A stretch of DNA of 40,467 bases, from contig CAJJTG010000019.1 in assembly GCA_905194675.1 (NCBI GenBank), forward strand, positions 1 through 40,467, read 5' to 3'. This DNA is from an uncultured Collinsella sp. (lineage in GTDB: Bacteria > Actinomycetota > Coriobacteriia > Coriobacteriales > Coriobacteriaceae). The notes under the pieces are model-generated. The model was not told the DNA's origin, ran no database searches, and was given only the letters and a program-made list of their open reading frames with translations. Position 1 is the first letter of the stretch, and each line of letters opens with the position of its first letter. This document shows, one piece after another, positions 8,239-16,861 of the stretch. The position numbers and the translations under genes were made by a program.

Positions 8239-9420
8239 ATGCTATTTGTAAATCGGCTGGTACATACGCTTGTTCCCGGCAGCGAGGGCGAGCCGGTCGA
8301 TACCTCCTGCCGCACCAACGCGGGCTTCGCCGCAAGCCTCATCTGCATTGGCCTCAACATCACTCTGTGCCTGGCCAAGGGCATCGCGGGCCTGCTCGCC
8401 GGCTCTGTCTCGCTCATCGCCGACGCCTTCAACAACCTCTCCGACGCCTCGAGCAACATCGTGAGCCTGCTCGGGTTCCGCCTTGCTAGCCGCCCGGCAG
8501 ACGAAGGCCACCCCTATGGCCACGGCCGCTACGAGTACCTAGCCGGTCTGTTCGTCGCCGTCCTGGTTTGCGCCGTCGGCATCAACCTGATCCTCGAGTC
8601 GGTCACCAAGATCATCAAGCCCTCCCCCACCGCCTACACGCTGGTCTCCCTAGGCGCTCTCGTCTTGTCCATGCTCGTCAAATTCTGGATGGCCGCATTC
8701 AACCGCGCGCTGGGCAACCGTATCGATTCCGAAACACTCATTGCCACAGCACAGGACTCCAAAAACGACGTCATCACCTCGGGCTCGGTCTTGGTGGCGG
8801 CGCTTATTTCGCAGACGACCGGCTTTGACCTCGATGGCTGGGCAGGCCTGGGTGTGGGCATCTTCATCTGCATCAGCGGCATGGGCCTAGTGCGCGACGC
8901 CATCAGCCCGTTGCTGGGGCAAGCGCCCGACCCCAAGCTCGTCCAGGCAATCCGCGACAAGATCATGTCCTATCCGCAGGTCTTGGGCACACACGACCTG
9001 ATGGTGCACGACTACGGCCCCGGTCGTCAGTTTGCCAGCGCTCACGTGGAGATGCCCGGCGAGGGCGACGCATTTGAGCACCACGAGATCCTGGACACCA
9101 TCGAGCACGACATCAAGCGCCAGATGGGCATTGCCATCACGCTGCACTGCGACCCCATCGCGACAACCGGCGATGATTTGCGCGGCTGGGTCAAGCGCGG
9201 CGTTATGCAGATCGACCCCGCGCTCTCCATCCACGACCTGCACGAGCACGACGGGTTCGTTTCGTTTGACCTGGTGCGCCCCGACGGCTTTGACATATCC
9301 GACGAGGAGCTGCTGGAGCTCGTCACGCGCATCGTGCACGAGCGCCGACCCAATGCCTCATGCGTCGTTACGTTTGACTCGGGCTTTAGCTCGCCCGACC
9401 GTCCGGCTGAACAGCTGTAG
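8239..9420 (+). CDS. CDF-family metal exporter, probably Mn2+
   Basis: This 393-residue cation diffusion facilitator has six membrane helices and a cytoplasmic C-terminal domain. Helix 2 carries NNLSD (N65, D69), an NxxxD pattern, and helix 5 carries DSKND (D173, D177), a DxxxD pattern. In CDF subfamilies this pair is typical of manganese exporters such as MntE, whereas zinc exporters have DxxxD and HxxxD. The loop HPYGHGRYEYLAG is also classical. I choose the ATG at 8239 because TGAGGA lies nine bases upstream and the protein then begins at the usual place; the longer frame from 8080 has an un-family-like N-terminus. An extra 80 residues after the dimerisation domain (around DPALSIHDLHEHD) are common in this subgroup. 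Metal specificity is inferred from motifs. Confidence 0.88.
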   Translation: MLFVNRLVHTLVPGSEGEPVDTSCRTNAGFAASLICIGLNITLCLAKGIAGLLAGSVSLIADAFNNLSDASSNIVSLLGFRLASRPADEGHPYGHGRYEYLAGLFVAVLVCAVGINLILESVTKIIKPSPTAYTLVSLGALVLSMLVKFWMAAFNRALGNRIDSETLIATAQDSKNDVITSGSVLVAALISQTTGFDLDGWAGLGVGIFICISGMGLVRDAISPLLGQAPDPKLVQAIRDKIMSYPQVLGTHDLMVHDYGPGRQFASAHVEMPGEGDAFEHHEILDTIEHDIKRQMGIAITLHCDPIATTGDDLRGWVKRGVMQIDPALSIHDLHEHDGFVSFDLVRPDGFDISDEELLELVTRIVHERRPNASCVVTFDSGFSSPDRPAEQL

Positions 9421-9432
9421 CCCGCTTAACAG

Positions 9433-10422
9433 CTAGTTTCCCTGCGCGCCCGAGATGCCGTTTTGCAGTGCGTTCCAGGCATCCGTCGCCATGTCGCCCA
9501 AGTTCTGCGCGGTGTCGCCCAGGTTTTGTGCCGTATCGCCCAGCTCTTGCGCCTTGTCTCCCAACTCCTGTGCCTTGTTGCTCAAGTCCTCCAGCGTATT
9601 GGAGCTCGAGCTGTCGGTACCGCTTTGGCCGTCGGACGAGTTGCCCGAGCTGTTCTTGTGCGTGAGTTGAATTTCGAGGTTGCCGTTGTCGTTATAGTAG
9701 GCAGAAGTAACGACCCAGTTGGCATCGACGACGGGCGTTGAGCCATCATCAGTCAGGACCACGGCATTCGAAAGATCGGCGCCGCGCGACTTGAGGATCT
9801 TCTTGGCGTTGGACCAGTACTGTCCCGGGATATCGCTCAGATCGACGGTGCTAGACGAGGCGGACTCGGTTTGCTCGGCAGTGGCATCGGCCGTTGAACT
9901 CCCTCGCTTGTTAAGCATGCCCGACACGATGGCAAACACAACCGACAGCGCAAAGAAGATCGCCAGTACGATGAGGATCTTCTTGATCACGCTCGACGAA
10001 CGCGACGGCGTCTCTTCCTCGTCCTCACCATACTGCGGGATCGATTTGGGGTACTCGCGATACGGCTCGCGCGACTCGTAGCGAGACTGCGCCGTGCGAG
10101 GCATATACGTCGTCTGCTGAGGCTGCGGAATGGGATTCTGCGGCAGGTCATCATAGGGATTCGGCGTCGAGGCGGCATAAGAATTCTGCGGCACGTAATC
10201 AAACGGGTCCGGAGCTGCGTTGCCATAGGGGCCTTGCGAAGATGCAGCGTAAGAATCCCGCGCCGTGTCGCCATAGCCCATAACCCGGGTGGGCTCGGCA
10301 GAAGGCTGCGTCGCGGCGGGGTCGGTATAACCGGGGTTGGGAACAACGCGGGTCGCATCGGCGCTATCGCCAGCCTGCGCGGAACCGTAGCCGCCCATCA
10401 CGGTTGTCTTGTCCTGATCCAT
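9433..10422 (-). CDS. Single-TM protein with disordered N-terminus and heptad tail
   Basis: This 329-residue protein has three parts. Residues 1-143 are a cytoplasmic, Pro/Gln/Tyr-rich disordered region with TRVVPNPGY and TRVMGYGD repeats that could be phosphorylation or FHA-type ligands. Residues about 145-170 form one membrane helix (ILIVLAIFFALSVVFAIVSG). The outside part contains a small domain with IPGQYWSNAKKILKSRGAD, faintly PASTA-like, followed by a Ser/Asn linker. The C-terminus has five seven-residue units of the type AQELGDK/AQNLGDT (about 277-311), predicted to form an amphipathic coil. AAAGGA precedes the ATG. It converges with the CDF exporter gene with only 12 bases between the stops. 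The function is not known; a cell-envelope role is inferred. Confidence 0.75.
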   Translation of the reverse strand: MDQDKTTVMGGYGSAQAGDSADATRVVPNPGYTDPAATQPSAEPTRVMGYGDTARDSYAASSQGPYGNAAPDPFDYVPQNSYAASTPNPYDDLPQNPIPQPQQTTYMPRTAQSRYESREPYREYPKSIPQYGEDEEETPSRSSSVIKKILIVLAIFFALSVVFAIVSGMLNKRGSSTADATAEQTESASSSTVDLSDIPGQYWSNAKKILKSRGADLSNAVVLTDDGSTPVVDANWVVTSAYYNDNGNLEIQLTHKNSSGNSSDGQSGTDSSSSNTLEDLSNKAQELGDKAQELGDTAQNLGDTAQNLGDMATDAWNALQNGISGAQGN

Positions 10423-10539
10423 GCAACGATTCCTTTCCGTCGCGCGTGAGCCTCAAGTTATCCATGCATTCTACCCGCGCAAAAGCCTATGATGGGCAGA
10501 GCCCGTCGGTATCTACAAGACATGCGCGGGCCTAAGGAT

Positions 10540-10580
10540 AAAAAGCCCCGCCGGGCCTTGCGGGCACGGCGGGACAGGCT
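10540..10580 (-). terminator. Intrinsic terminator of fhs
   Basis: On the minus strand CCCGCCGTGCC and GGCCCGGCGGG pair around GCAA, followed by GCTTTTTA. It lies directly after the fhs stop codon. Confidence 0.85.
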
Positions 10581-10600
10581 AGCAGCTATGGACAGCAGAC

Positions 10601-12268
10601 TTAGAACAGGCCGGTGATGTTGCCGTCGTTGTCGACGTCGATGTTCTCGGCCGCGGGGACCTTGGGCAGGCCCGGCATGGTCAGAACGCTGCCGGTCAGT
10701 GCGACCACAAAGTGGGCACCGGCGGAAACCTTGAGCTCGCGCACCGTGATGCGGAAGTTCTCGGGAGCGCCCAGGGCCTTGGCGTTGTCGCTAAAGCTGT
10801 ACTGCGTCTTGGCCACGCACACCGGCAGGTTGCCAAAGCCGTTCTCGCGCAGCTCGGCGAGCTGGCGCTTGGCGGCCGGCGTAAAGTCAACGCCATCGGC
10901 GCGGTAGACCTTGGTGGCAATGGCCTCAAGAGCGTCGGCGACATCGGCGCCGTCCTCATAGGCAAACTTGAGCTCGCTCGGCTGCTCAATCAGACGCATG
11001 ACCTCATCGGCAAGCTCGAGCGCGCCCTCGCCGCCCTTGGCCCAGACCTCGGAAAGCTTAACGTTGACGCCGAGCTTCTGGCACTCGGACTCGATGAGCG
11101 CAAGCTCGGCCTCGGTGTCCGTCGGGAAGCGGTTGATGGCGACTACGCAGGGCAGACCATAAACGTTCTGGATGTTGTCGACGTGACGCAGCAGGTTGGG
11201 CATACCGGCCTTGAGTGCCTCGAGGTTCTCCTCGTTGAGGTCGGCCTTGGCGACGCCACCGTTGTACTTCAGCGCACGAGCGGTCGCGACGACCACGACG
11301 GCGCTGGGGCGAACGCCCGTCATACGGCACTTGATGTCGAGGAACTTCTCGGCACCCAGATCGGCACCGAAGCCGGCCTCGGTTATGGCGACATCGCCAA
11401 AGCGCATCGCCATACGCGTGGCCATGATAGAGTTGCAGCCGTGGGCAATGTTGGCGAAGGGGCCGCCGTGGACAAACGCGGGCGTGCCCTCGAGCGTTTG
11501 CACCAGGTTGGGCTTGAGCGCGTCCTTAAGCAACGCGGCCATGGCACCCTGGGCCTTAAGGTCGCGGGCACGGACGGGCTCGCCGGCAAAGCTGTAGCCG
11601 ACGACGATCTCGCCCAGGCGCTCCTTGAGGTCGTTAATGCTCGTAGACAGGCACAGGATTGCCATGACCTCGGAGGCGACGGTGATATCGAAGCCGTCCT
11701 CGCGCGGCACGCCCTGGGCCTTACCGCCAATACCGTCGATGACGTGGCGCAGCTGACGGTCGTTCATATCGACGACGCGCTTCCAAGTGATGCGTTTAAC
11801 GTCGATGCCAAGCTGGTTGCCCTGCTGAATATGGTTGTCGAGCATGGCGGCCAGCAGGTTGTTGGCAGCACCGATGGCATGGAAGTCGCCGGTAAAGTGC
11901 AGGTTGATATCCTCCATGGGGATCACCTGAGCCCAGCCGCCGCCAGCAGCACCGCCCTTAACACCAAAGACGGGGCCGAGCGAAGGCTCGCGCAGGGCCA
12001 CGGCACTCTTGACGCCGCGACGACGCAGGCCATCGGCCAGACCGATGGTCGTGGTGGTCTTGCCCTCGCCCGCAGGCGTTGGGTTGATAGCGGTCACGAG
12101 GACGAGCTTGGCCTGGTGATCGGTCGGCTCGTTGAGCAGTGAATAGTCGACCTTAGCCTTGTCGAAGCCGTACGGAATAAGGTGCTTAACGTCGACGCCG
12201 GCGTTCTTGGCCACCTCGGTAATAGGCAGCGGCGTGACGGAACGTGCGATTTCGATGTCAGTAGGCAT
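10601..12268 (-). CDS. fhs: Formate--tetrahydrofolate ligase
   Basis: The 555-residue enzyme makes 10-formyl-tetrahydrofolate from formate, ATP and THF, feeding purine synthesis and one-carbon metabolism in the cytoplasm. The P-loop TPAGEGKTTTTIGL is characteristic, and conserved family blocks such as REPSLGPVFGVKGGAAGGG and FTGDFHAIGAANNLLAA are complete. Length equals the standard of about 556. The frame is open further upstream, but the start at 12268 (MPTDIEIA) has AAAGGA six bases before it and matches the family's N-terminus; the 20 extra residues are not typical. It has its own terminator and seems monocistronic. No ZTP or THF riboswitch was recognised in the leader. Confidence 0.98.
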   Translation of the reverse strand: MPTDIEIARSVTPLPITEVAKNAGVDVKHLIPYGFDKAKVDYSLLNEPTDHQAKLVLVTAINPTPAGEGKTTTTIGLADGLRRRGVKSAVALREPSLGPVFGVKGGAAGGGWAQVIPMEDINLHFTGDFHAIGAANNLLAAMLDNHIQQGNQLGIDVKRITWKRVVDMNDRQLRHVIDGIGGKAQGVPREDGFDITVASEVMAILCLSTSINDLKERLGEIVVGYSFAGEPVRARDLKAQGAMAALLKDALKPNLVQTLEGTPAFVHGGPFANIAHGCNSIMATRMAMRFGDVAITEAGFGADLGAEKFLDIKCRMTGVRPSAVVVVATARALKYNGGVAKADLNEENLEALKAGMPNLLRHVDNIQNVYGLPCVVAINRFPTDTEAELALIESECQKLGVNVKLSEVWAKGGEGALELADEVMRLIEQPSELKFAYEDGADVADALEAIATKVYRADGVDFTPAAKRQLAELRENGFGNLPVCVAKTQYSFSDNAKALGAPENFRITVRELKVSAGAHFVVALTGSVLTMPGLPKVPAAENIDVDNDGNITGLF

Positions 12269-12412
12269 GGGAGGTCCTTTCGTTACCGAATGAGAAAAAG
12301 ACCAATTCAGCATAGCACGGGCGCGCAATAGTAAAACACCCGTAACCGATGAATGGCGATATGTTTATCCAATGCTCAGCGATAGCTTAACAGCCCGCCA
12401 AAACAAAGCGCC

Positions 12413-13480
12413 CTAAACGGTAGGTTCAATCCCCAGGTGCTCAAAGGTGCGAAGCGTTGCCTGACGGCCCTGCGGCGTACGAATCATCAACCCGCACTGC
12501 AGCAAATAGGGCTCATAGACATCCTCGAGCGTTCCCGGGTCCTCGCCCACCGCGCTGGCAAGCGTTGTCAGGCCCACGGCACGTCCGGAGAACGTCTTAG
12601 CGAGCGTCTCCAAAATGCGAATATCCATCCAGTCCAGACCGAGCTCATCGATCTCGAAGAACTCGAGCGCCTGGCGGCAGATATCGAGCTCGATAGGGCC
12701 GTTGCCACGCACCTGTGCGTAATCGCGCACGCGCTTGAGCAGGCGGTTGGCAAGACGTGGCGTGCCGCGCGAACGCGAGCCGATCTCGAGCGCGCTGGGA
12801 TGGTCGATCGTCACGCCCAGGATGGTTGCCGAGCGCGTCACGATCTGGGCGAGCTCCTCGACGGTGTAGTAATCCAAGCGATACGAGATGCCAAAGCGAT
12901 CGCGCAGCGGGCCCGTGAGCATGCCCGAACGGGTCGTGGCCGCCACCAGCGTAAACTTGGGAATGTCTAGGCGAATCGAACGCGCCGCCGGACCCTTGCC
13001 GATCACGATATCGAGCGCAAAGTCCTCCATCGCAGGATACAGGACCTCCTCGACCGAGCGGTTGAGGCGGTGGATCTCGTCGATAAACAGCACGTCACCC
13101 GGCTGCAAGTTAGTAAGGATGGCCGCCAGGTCGCCCGTGCGCGCGATGGCAGGGCCACTCGTGGTCTTGATCTGAGCGCCCAGCTCGTTGGCGATAACGG
13201 TGGCCAGCGTGGTCTTGCCCAGGCCCGGAGGACCCGAGAAGATCACGTGGTCGAGCGTCTCGCCACGACTCTGCGCCGCTTCGATAAGCACGCGCAGACT
13301 CTGCTTGATGTGCTCCTGGCCGCAGTAGTCATCCAGGCGCTGGGGGCGCAGGGTACGGTCGACATCGAGGTCCTCGGCCGTCAGCTCCGAGCCCACCATG
13401 CGTTCACCGTGCGCCATGGATGCCGCCGGCGAGTTGCCGGGCGTCGCCCACAGGTCCTGAGAGTCATCGGCTTCCCACAT
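12413..13480 (-). CDS. ruvB: Holliday junction branch migration ATPase RuvB
   Basis: This 355-residue AAA+ motor drives branch migration of Holliday junctions together with RuvA. The Walker A GPPGLGKTTLA, Walker B LFIDEIHRLNRSVEE, and the arginine-finger/sensor region TLVAATTRSGMLTGPLRDRFG are all intact. The C-terminal winged helix is complete (GLTTLASAVGEDPGTLEDVYEPYLLQ), ending with GRQATLRTFEHLG. The N-terminus is about 20 residues longer than in many RuvB proteins, with a possible alternative start at the GERMVGSEL segment. I use the ATG at 13480 because it overlaps the ruvA stop as TGATG, a translational-coupling arrangement; a GTG one codon upstream is also possible. It is the last gene of the ruvCAB operon. 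Confidence 0.97.
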   Translation of the reverse strand: MWEADDSQDLWATPGNSPAASMAHGERMVGSELTAEDLDVDRTLRPQRLDDYCGQEHIKQSLRVLIEAAQSRGETLDHVIFSGPPGLGKTTLATVIANELGAQIKTTSGPAIARTGDLAAILTNLQPGDVLFIDEIHRLNRSVEEVLYPAMEDFALDIVIGKGPAARSIRLDIPKFTLVAATTRSGMLTGPLRDRFGISYRLDYYTVEELAQIVTRSATILGVTIDHPSALEIGSRSRGTPRLANRLLKRVRDYAQVRGNGPIELDICRQALEFFEIDELGLDWMDIRILETLAKTFSGRAVGLTTLASAVGEDPGTLEDVYEPYLLQCGLMIRTPQGRQATLRTFEHLGIEPTV

Positions 13481-14100
13481 CACGCATCCATTCCGAGTCG
13501 CTTAAGCGCCGCGCCGAGCAAATCCTCGACACGCATATCCTGCCCATCATACCCGCTCAGGGCAACATCGGTCTCCTGCGGACTAAAGCCCATGGAAAGG
13601 AGTGCCGCACGGGCGTCATCGATCGCCGAAGGAGCGGCGGCGGGCACGGGCATCGCAACCTGCCCCGGGATCACGTCGACCGGCACAAAGCCCTTGTCCT
13701 TGGCAAAGGTGCTCTTGAGCTCCAAGATGAGGCGCTGGGCGGTCTTTTTGCCCACGCCGGGCACCTTGTCCATGCCCTTGTCGTCCTCGGCCATCACCAG
13801 GGAATACAGCTGTCCCACGGTATAGGTGGAAAGTACGGCGAGCGCCAAGCGCGGGCCAACGCCCGAGACGGACACGAGCCGGTCGAACATCGTGCGCTCA
13901 TCCTTTGAGGAAAAACCGAAAAGTGTCATGGCGTCCTCGCGCACCTGCATACGGGTATAGAGGCGGATCTCGCCGCCAGGCGTCGGCAACGTGGCGGCAG
14001 TGCTGCCCGAGATACCGAGCTCAAAGCCCACGCCCGATACATCGACAACGGCCGAGCTCATCGTGGCCTCGACAAGCGTTCCATGGAGCTGGGAAATCAT
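13480..14100 (-). CDS. ruvA: Holliday junction DNA-binding protein RuvA
   Basis: This 206-residue protein forms tetramers that hold the Holliday junction and load RuvB. Domain I begins MISQLHGTLVEA and carries the beta-barrel. Domain II has the two helix-hairpin-helix elements, LVSVSGVGPRLALAVLS and VPGVGKKTAQRLILEL. Domain III, which contacts RuvB, is DDARAALLSMGFSPQETDVAL. All parts are present and of normal length. Its ATG overlaps the ruvC stop (TGATG), and its own TGA overlaps the ruvB ATG in the same way, so the three genes are translated as a coupled set. Confidence 0.97.
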   Translation of the reverse strand: MISQLHGTLVEATMSSAVVDVSGVGFELGISGSTAATLPTPGGEIRLYTRMQVREDAMTLFGFSSKDERTMFDRLVSVSGVGPRLALAVLSTYTVGQLYSLVMAEDDKGMDKVPGVGKKTAQRLILELKSTFAKDKGFVPVDVIPGQVAMPVPAAAPSAIDDARAALLSMGFSPQETDVALSGYDGQDMRVEDLLGAALKRLGMDA

Positions 14101-14621
14101 CAGTATCCGGTTCCTCTCTGTTGATAGAACTCGCCGCCGGTAAGCGCCCGGGTGCGACTGAGGTTAACGTGGCAGATGGCGCAGGCCAGGGCATCAGCGG
14201 CATGGTCGGGATGTGGGTCGTGATCGAGCTGTGTGAGCGTGCGCACCATGTAGGCGACCTGCCGCTTATCTGCGGCACCGGTGCCCACCACAGCCTGCTT
14301 GATCTGCATGGGCGTGTACTCGCCAATCTCGAGCGCGCACTCCGAAAGCGCCACGAGTGCAGCACCGCGGGCATGCGCCGTAGGGATGGCCGAGCGAACG
14401 TTGGCGCCAAAGTAAATACTCTCGATAGCAGCGGTATCGGGTCGATAGCGTTCGACAACGCCCTTGAGGTCACGGGCGATATGCGACAGGCGCACCGCGA
14501 GCGGACTGCCCGCGCTGGTCTCGATACAACCGTAGGCACGGCAGCGAACCTCACCGCGCCGCTCCTCGATAATCCCCCAACCCGTATGGGCCAAACCGGG
14601 GTCGATACCCAAAATGACCAA
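14100..14621 (-). CDS. ruvC: Holliday junction resolvase RuvC
   Basis: This endonuclease of 173 residues cuts Holliday junctions held by RuvAB. The acidic catalytic residues are visible in ILGIDPGLAHTGWG (first Asp), AIESIYFGAN (Glu) and HPDHAADALACAI (final Asp pair). I choose a TTG start at 14619-14621, because GGGGAGG lies five bases upstream and the protein then starts right before VILGIDPG as in the family; the 15 upstream residues of the open frame run through the ribosome binding site. This is the first gene of ruvCAB, preceded by a LexA-type box at 14677-14690. Confidence 0.95.
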   Translation of the reverse strand: MVILGIDPGLAHTGWGIIEERRGEVRCRAYGCIETSAGSPLAVRLSHIARDLKGVVERYRPDTAAIESIYFGANVRSAIPTAHARGAALVALSECALEIGEYTPMQIKQAVVGTGAADKRQVAYMVRTLTQLDHDPHPDHAADALACAICHVNLSRTRALTGGEFYQQRGTGY

Positions 14622-14676
14622 GCCAACCTCCCCTCGCCACAAGCACGGCGCAAGACAAGGCCCCACGCGCTATTCA

Positions 14677-14690
14677 CGAACGTCTGTTCT
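14677..14690 (-). promoter_or_regulatory. LexA/SOS box upstream of ruvC
   Basis: CGAACGTCTGTTCT on the plus strand has the half-sites GAAC and GTTC with a four-base spacer, fitting the Gram-positive/actinobacterial LexA consensus CGAAC-N4-GTTCG at all but the last position. It lies 56 bases before the ruvC start, where a promoter would be expected. Damage-inducible ruvCAB is known in other actinobacteria; its operation here is inferred. Confidence 0.7.
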
Positions 14691-14758
14691 AGAATAACAC
14701 AACGGGGCCAAGACGCTTAGTTGAAGTATCGGGGTTGGGAGCAAATCCCAGCCCATAG

Positions 14759-16744
14759 TTAGTTTTGGCTGAAGAATGGGAACTGCCTCGGATCAACCGG
14801 CGGATGCGGCATCGGCGTGCCCTGGGGCCCACCCTGCGGTCCGCCCTGGCCGCCCATCATCTTTTCGATGGCGTCCTGGACCTCGCCCTCAAACTTTTTC
14901 ATGCCCTCGTGCAGGCGGCGCTGGCCGTCCTCGGAGCGCAGTTCCTCCATCTGCTCGGGTGAAATACCCAACAGGTCACCCAGTATGCCCATCATCTCGC
15001 CACGCATGCGCTCGCTTGTATCCTCGTCGGCAAAGCGGCGCACCTCGGCGCGTGCCAGCGCATCGACCGTCATGCGTTCCTTGCCGCTCAGTCCCAGGTC
15101 GGACCACGCGAGCATATACGGCCAGGCACGCTCGGCAAACGAACGGGCCGAGACGATCGGCGCCGTCGGCAGCTGGCGGCGAGCCGCCTCTCCCTGGCGC
15201 ACGAGCATCAGCAGCAGCGAGCAAGCCTCGGACTTGCCGGTGGCCATCGGAATGTCGTCGAAAGATCGATTGCGGTCCACGTGCGCCTCAAGCGCGCCAT
15301 CGACCTCACCCGGCTCAAGCCCGCCGAGCAGCTGCGCCGCGCGGTCGAGCATATCGACCGGGCCGTCGAGCGTCGAGAGCGCCTGCGCCAGCACTCGCTC
15401 CATACAATCTTCCACCGCGTTGAGCGTCACGAGCTCTTGGGGCACCACGGCAGACGTGCGGTTGCGCACGCGCGCCACAAACTCAAGCGTTGACAGGTAC
15501 ACATCGCCAAAGGGCGCATAATCGCCCTGGTAGCCGCCGCAAAGCGCCGGCGCCGCCAGTGCGTACTCGGTTTTGGACAGCGGGCTCAGCGCCATCGCAC
15601 CCAACTCGAGCGCCGTGTCCTCCAGCATGAGGCCCAGCGTGCGCGAGCGCAGACGCTCGGCATCGCCCGCCGACACATCGCGGTCGAGCACGCGCGCGGC
15701 ATCCGGCGCATCGCGCTCAACCGTGCGAATATGCAGGCGCTCGGCAATGGCGCGAACGGCGGCACAGCGAGCAGCCTCGGCCTCCTCCTGCGCCGGCGTA
15801 AAGATGCGGTTGCGCCCCAGCACCAGGCCAATCACATTACGTGGGCCCAGAGCGTCGACGGCCAGCGCCGCCAGCAGGGACGACGGCAAGTCGCCCTCGA
15901 GTGCCACCACGGCGCGCGACGCACCGTGGGCCCGGGCGTTGTCGCGCACGGCGAGCACCAGCGCCTGCCACAGCCACTCCTCGGAACGGAACTCGGGCAG
16001 TTCGTGATTTTCCAGGGCATCGAGCATCACGCCGCGCTGAATCTCCTGAACCAGCAGGCTCTCCTCAAAACACGGCGCCTGGGCCACCACGCGACCACAG
16101 TCGTCGAGCACAAACGAACCGCCGGTATACACCGACTCGTCATAGGCACCGACCGGCGCCATGCAGGCAAACCACACGCTGCGCTTGGATGCGATCTTGC
16201 GGTAGGCGCCGCTGCGTACGGCGGCAATGGCAGCAGTCTCGCGGTCGGTCATGTCAAACGCGTTGAATTGGAAATACGCAATGAGGTCAACACCGGTCGG
16301 CAACATCTCGAGCTCGCGGTCCAAGTCAAAAATCACGGCGATGCGCACGCCGTCCACGTCGAACACCGGCGGCGCCCAACGCGTGTCGTTGTTCTCGCCA
16401 CGCTGCAGGGCAATGCTCGAACGCGCCGGCACCACATGACCGTCCTTGAGCATCATGTAGTCGAGCAGCGGCTGGCCCTCAAACGAAACCGCCGCGGGCA
16501 CGATGCAGATCATGTCAAGCTCCTGGATACGCTCGGCGACACCAGTCAAGCCAGCAAGCATGTCGTGCTCAAAGTCGGCAGCGCCCACCAGGCCACCGGG
16601 CATGGCGCCCATAAAGAGCGGAGCCGGAACGCACAGCACGCGCGCCCCGCGCTCGTGGGCCAGACGAGCCTGGTCCTCGATGCGGCCGCAAATGCCCTCA
16701 ATATCACCCAGGCGCATATCGATCTGTGCAAGCGCGAGCTTCAT
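14759..16744 (-). CDS. NAD-synthetase-like protein with degenerate active sites
   Basis: The 661-residue protein has the layout of a glutamine-dependent NAD+ synthetase: an N-terminal nitrilase-fold domain (1-260), then a PP-loop synthetase-like domain (about 270-480), then an unusual 180-residue tail ending in Gly/Gln/Pro repeats (GGQGGPQGGPQG). Every key motif appears lost. The nitrilase Glu (normally FPEL) reads VPAPL, with A41. The Lys region reads SSIAL. The catalytic Cys segment reads VIFDLD. The PP-loop, normally SGGxDS, reads LEGDLPSS, and the later GNKSE reads LSKTE. It therefore probably has no NadE activity and may be a structural or regulatory paralogue. It has no membrane segment. 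A weak AAAGGG precedes the ATG. It may be transcribed after the desulfoferrodoxin, although a hairpin lies between. I do not assign the nadE symbol. Confidence 0.75.
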   Translation of the reverse strand: MKLALAQIDMRLGDIEGICGRIEDQARLAHERGARVLCVPAPLFMGAMPGGLVGAADFEHDMLAGLTGVAERIQELDMICIVPAAVSFEGQPLLDYMMLKDGHVVPARSSIALQRGENNDTRWAPPVFDVDGVRIAVIFDLDRELEMLPTGVDLIAYFQFNAFDMTDRETAAIAAVRSGAYRKIASKRSVWFACMAPVGAYDESVYTGGSFVLDDCGRVVAQAPCFEESLLVQEIQRGVMLDALENHELPEFRSEEWLWQALVLAVRDNARAHGASRAVVALEGDLPSSLLAALAVDALGPRNVIGLVLGRNRIFTPAQEEAEAARCAAVRAIAERLHIRTVERDAPDAARVLDRDVSAGDAERLRSRTLGLMLEDTALELGAMALSPLSKTEYALAAPALCGGYQGDYAPFGDVYLSTLEFVARVRNRTSAVVPQELVTLNAVEDCMERVLAQALSTLDGPVDMLDRAAQLLGGLEPGEVDGALEAHVDRNRSFDDIPMATGKSEACSLLLMLVRQGEAARRQLPTAPIVSARSFAERAWPYMLAWSDLGLSGKERMTVDALARAEVRRFADEDTSERMRGEMMGILGDLLGISPEQMEELRSEDGQRRLHEGMKKFEGEVQDAIEKMMGGQGGPQGGPQGTPMPHPPVDPRQFPFFSQN

Positions 16745-16782
16745 GGCTCAGCCCTTTCCGTCGTAAACCATCGAAATCGTAG

Positions 16783-16815
16783 TAAAAGCGCCGGCCGCAT
16801 GATGCAGTCGGCGCT
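16783..16815 (-). terminator. Hairpin terminator after the desulfoferrodoxin gene
   Basis: On the minus strand AGCGCCG and CGGCGCT pair across a 15-base loop and are followed by TTTAC. It lies between the desulfoferrodoxin stop and the NAD-synthetase-like start. Confidence 0.6.
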
Positions 16816-16861
16816 CGCATGTGCATATGCTAGCTATGATACCCCGAGCGGGGGCGCGCTC

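Noticed and set aside
9490..9600. CRISPR-like array of 21-base repeats
   Set aside because: The repeats are in frame and encode heptads in a membrane protein; there are no spacers.
12269..12412. ZTP or THF riboswitch before fhs
   Set aside because: I looked for the conserved ZTP and THF blocks and found neither in this short leader.
14759..16744. Functional NAD synthetase
   Set aside because: All catalytic and ATP-binding motifs are missing, so the activity and gene symbol were not assigned.
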